Assembly (NCBI GenBank): GCA_016292515.1
Contig: JAEDIJ010000029.1
Span: 1 to 26,649, forward strand
Origin: Victivallaceae bacterium
GTDB lineage: Bacteria > Verrucomicrobiota > Lentisphaeria > Victivallales > Victivallaceae
DNA length: 26,649 bases
Reading direction: 5' to 3'
Below, one piece after another: positions 24,984 to 26,649 of the stretch. Within the stretch, counting starts at the first letter, position 1, and every line of letters starts with the position of its first letter. Below the pieces are notes generated by a model, which was not told the origin of the DNA, did not search any database, and saw nothing but the letters and a program-made list of their open reading frames with translations. The translations under genes were made by a program, and so were the position numbers.

Positions 24984-26284
24984 AACGTTATTCGTTGCTC
25001 TGGTTGCTCGGCGCCGCTCTCGTTTTGCGCGGCGCGTTCGCTTTGAGCGCGCTTTTTTCTCCGGGCGGGACGCGGTTGCTCCGCCCCGACAGCGAGTTGT
25101 ATCTCGCCGGGATGCGGCAACTTGCCGATGCGGGAAAACTCGACATCCTGGAACGCGCTCCCGGTTTCGCCGCATTTGCCTCTCTCATCTGGAAAGCCTC
25201 TCACTCCTACGCCGCACTGGTCGTTTTTTTTGTGCTGGTGAGCGTGGCGGCGCTCTATATCCTCTATCTCGCCGTCAAGGAGTACGCCGATGACAACACC
25301 GCTCTTATCGCGACGGGGTTCGGCGCGTTTCATCTCACTTTGATCGCCAATGCGCCGCTTCTGCTTTCGGATACCTTGTTTTTCTTTTGGGTGACGCTCG
25401 AATTTTATTTCCTTTTGCGTTTCTGGAAGCGCAAAACGCTCTGGTGTGCATTGCTTGCGGGACTTGTCGCCGGCATCGGAACCTTGGTGCGCCCGATCAA
25501 TCTGTTGCACATTCTGCCCCTGACAGTTTTACTTCTTGTTACCGAAAAGATCAAGTGGAAAGATCGTTTTGCCGCCGCCGGTCTCGCGCTCGCGGCATTT
25601 TGTTTCGCCGTCGTGCCGTGGATGAGTTTCAACGCCTCGCGTGGCGCGGGATTCGCCATCGACACCAATACCGGCGCGATGCTCCACCAGAATGGCGCGA
25701 TGCTTCAAGCCGAAGTGCGCCATACTTCGTTTGAACAGGAAAAATTCCGTATCCTGCAATGGGAAAATGCCGTCTTCCGCGACCGCCAACGTTTCCCCGA
25801 TGCCGCTTCACGGGAAAAATTCCGGCTGAATGAATACCGGAAAATGCTTTGCGCTTATCCTGCGATCGCCCTGAAACAACAGCTGTGCAATTATCCCGTG
25901 CTTCTGCCCGATGCGCCGACGGCATTGGAGGATCTCGGCGTCTTTACCCCCAACCGCGGCACAATGGGCATCCTCGCCAAAGAAGGCGTCGCCGCCGCCG
26001 TCCGCCACTATTTCGGCGGCAGACTCTGGACGCTCTTTCTCATTTCGCCATTTCTTCTGGTCGCACTGATCGTCCTCGTCTACGCCCTCTGCCGTCTCGT
26101 CACGTCAATACGGAATTTCGCGGTATTCTGCCGCGAAGGACTCCTTTTTATCGGCTTCGCGCTCTATTATCTCTGGCTCCCCGGCGCGATCGTCGCCCCC
26201 CGTTATCAGATCCCCGCGCTCCCCGTACTTTTTCTATTGGCGGCGTTGTGGGCGGTACGGAAAAAAAGTCCCGATAAAGCGTGA
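24980..26284 (+). CDS. GT39-like polyprenyl-phosphate-sugar glycosyltransferase (GT-C fold)
   Basis: A 434-residue membrane protein with about nine to eleven hydrophobic segments. The first periplasmic loop contains acidic RPDSELY (D37, E39) and then RAPGFAAF (59-66), the pattern of PMT/ArnT-like GT-C transferases, in which the acidic residue is catalytic. A further LLSDTLFFFWV segment and VRPIN also fit. A soluble periplasmic part (about 225-350) follows. It would transfer a sugar from a lipid carrier to a lipid, glycan or protein acceptor; the substrate is unknown. GTG 24980 is chosen because GGAGAG (24969-24974) lies 5 bases upstream and GTGA overlaps the phosphatase stop; TTG 24965 is an alternative. 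A large hairpin follows the stop. Confidence 0.83.
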   Translation: MKRYSLLWLLGAALVLRGAFALSALFSPGGTRLLRPDSELYLAGMRQLADAGKLDILERAPGFAAFASLIWKASHSYAALVVFFVLVSVAALYILYLAVKEYADDNTALIATGFGAFHLTLIANAPLLLSDTLFFFWVTLEFYFLLRFWKRKTLWCALLAGLVAGIGTLVRPINLLHILPLTVLLLVTEKIKWKDRFAAAGLALAAFCFAVVPWMSFNASRGAGFAIDTNTGAMLHQNGAMLQAEVRHTSFEQEKFRILQWENAVFRDRQRFPDAASREKFRLNEYRKMLCAYPAIALKQQLCNYPVLLPDAPTALEDLGVFTPNRGTMGILAKEGVAAAVRHYFGGRLWTLFLISPFLLVALIVLVYALCRLVTSIRNFAVFCREGLLFIGFALYYLWLPGAIVAPRYQIPALPVLFLLAALWAVRKKSPDKA

Positions 26285-26285
26285 T

Positions 26286-26327
26286 GGGAGTCAGAGGGGG
26301 GCTGGTTTCGCCCCCTCTGAAACTCCC
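26286..26327 (+). terminator. Long hairpin after the GT39-like gene
   Basis: GGGAGT (26286-26291) pairs with ACTCCC (26322-26327) and AGAGGGGG (26293-26300) with CCCCCTCT (26311-26318), with a small internal loop and a 10-base apical loop. No T run follows at once; a second hairpin CCCGCC/GGCGGG (26333-26346) comes next, then ACTTT. It probably marks the transcript end. Confidence 0.6.
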
Positions 26328-26577
26328 CTCAACCCGCCAGGGCGGGACTTTGTACCTGCCGCAGATATTTGCGGAACTTACGCTTTGTCCGCGTTCTGAT
26401 TGCAACTCCCCGCAAATCTCCGCGGGCTCGTCTGTTTTGTTACTGCAAATTGACTTGCGTCCCACGCGGGCTAATGCTCCGCTTTATGCTCCGCCCGCCC
26501 GACTACCCTATGGGCGACACTCCCCACGCAAATGTTTGTCTCGCGGACGCCGCCGCGAAAGAAAGCGAAGAAATACC

Positions 26578-26649
26578 ACATACGCTTTGATTGCCGTCGG
26601 ATGCGAGTCGGTAGCCGACGAGCGCGCAGTCGGATGGGAGCGATTTTAC
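26578..26649 (-). repeat. Right copy of 72-base dispersed inverted repeat
   Basis: Read on the minus strand, it matches 42-113 at 67/72 positions with no gap. The hairpin GTCGG (26607-26611), loop TAG, CCGAC (26615-26619) is kept. The window ends exactly at the point matching base 42, so the outer limit of this copy is unknown. Confidence 0.85.

Larger units (their letters stand above)
26285..26649. other. Hairpin-rich intergenic tail without a supported gene
   Basis: No convincing coding region is seen in these 365 bases. Beyond the terminator there are further short inverted repeats: CCGCA-GATATT-TGCGG (from about 26360), CCCGC...GCGGG (about 26409-26426), GCGGGC...GCCCGC (about 26466-26498) and TCGCGG...CCGCGA (about 26541-26558). 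It ends in the right copy of the 72-base repeat. The density of small hairpins suggests a structured noncoding element or a decayed repeat array. Confidence 0.5.

Noticed and set aside
26369..26590. Open frame of 73 codons in the right intergenic tail
   Set aside because: Arg/Pro-rich composition from hairpin DNA, no ribosome binding site, and it runs into the repeat.

Overview
This window looks like a piece of chromosome from a Gram-negative-type bacterium of moderately high GC content. The best guess is the PVC group, probably Lentisphaerae (Victivallales-like). That placement is inference. It rests on the secreted-type protein at 8144-11719, built from repeats with 'DDxW ... WVGFGDxxDYRK' cores that I associate with Lentisphaerae genomes, together with lipoprotein signals, a Tsp/Prc-type periplasmic protease and an O-antigen-ligase-like protein. 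Ribosome binding sites are of the AGGAG type. Several sigma70-like promoters with 17-base spacers can be read directly.

Layout: (1) 1-243 holds a repeat end and the fabD promoter. (2) 244-3706 is a fatty-acid synthesis cluster, fabD-fabG, acpP, fabF. acpP has its own promoter, and three hairpins separate it from fabF. (3) 3753-8000 encodes a LysM lipoprotein, a PhoH/YbeZ ATPase, a 7TM-HD protein of the cyclic-di-AMP phosphodiesterase type (PgpH) and the rRNA endonuclease YbeY. The genes are tightly packed or overlapping, as in an envelope and RNA-maturation operon. (4) 8144-11719 is a single-gene unit with its own promoter and a clear terminator. It encodes a 1191-residue protein with an FN3-like domain and six divergent C-terminal repeats. 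(5) 11777-15677 encodes a small lipoprotein, a second PhoH-type ATPase fused to a PIN domain, and a tail-specific protease. (6) 15805-18383 encodes an unrecognised exported protein, an ABC-2 permease without an ATPase, and a tRNA-dihydrouridine synthase. (7) 18340-20100 on the minus strand encodes an O-antigen ligase/polymerase-like membrane protein with a soluble C-terminal tail; its 3' end overlaps the dihydrouridine synthase gene. (8) 20265-26284 encodes carB, a GAF-PP2C (RsbU/SpoIIE-type) phosphatase and a GT39-like membrane glycosyltransferase. (9) 26285-26649 is a hairpin-rich intergenic tail.

Most genes are housekeeping: lipid synthesis, pyrimidine/arginine precursor synthesis, RNA processing and envelope quality control. 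The parts that ordinary annotation does not explain are these: a 72-base inverted repeat (67/72 identical) at the two ends of the window; two copies of an A7-N5-T7 hairpin placed just before a TTGACT promoter; a perfect 11-bp terminator-like hairpin inside the start of phoH; hairpin-rich gaps; the repeat protein; and the unrecognised exported protein. I see no CRISPR array, phage, insertion sequence, rRNA or tRNA, and no clear new multi-gene defence system.
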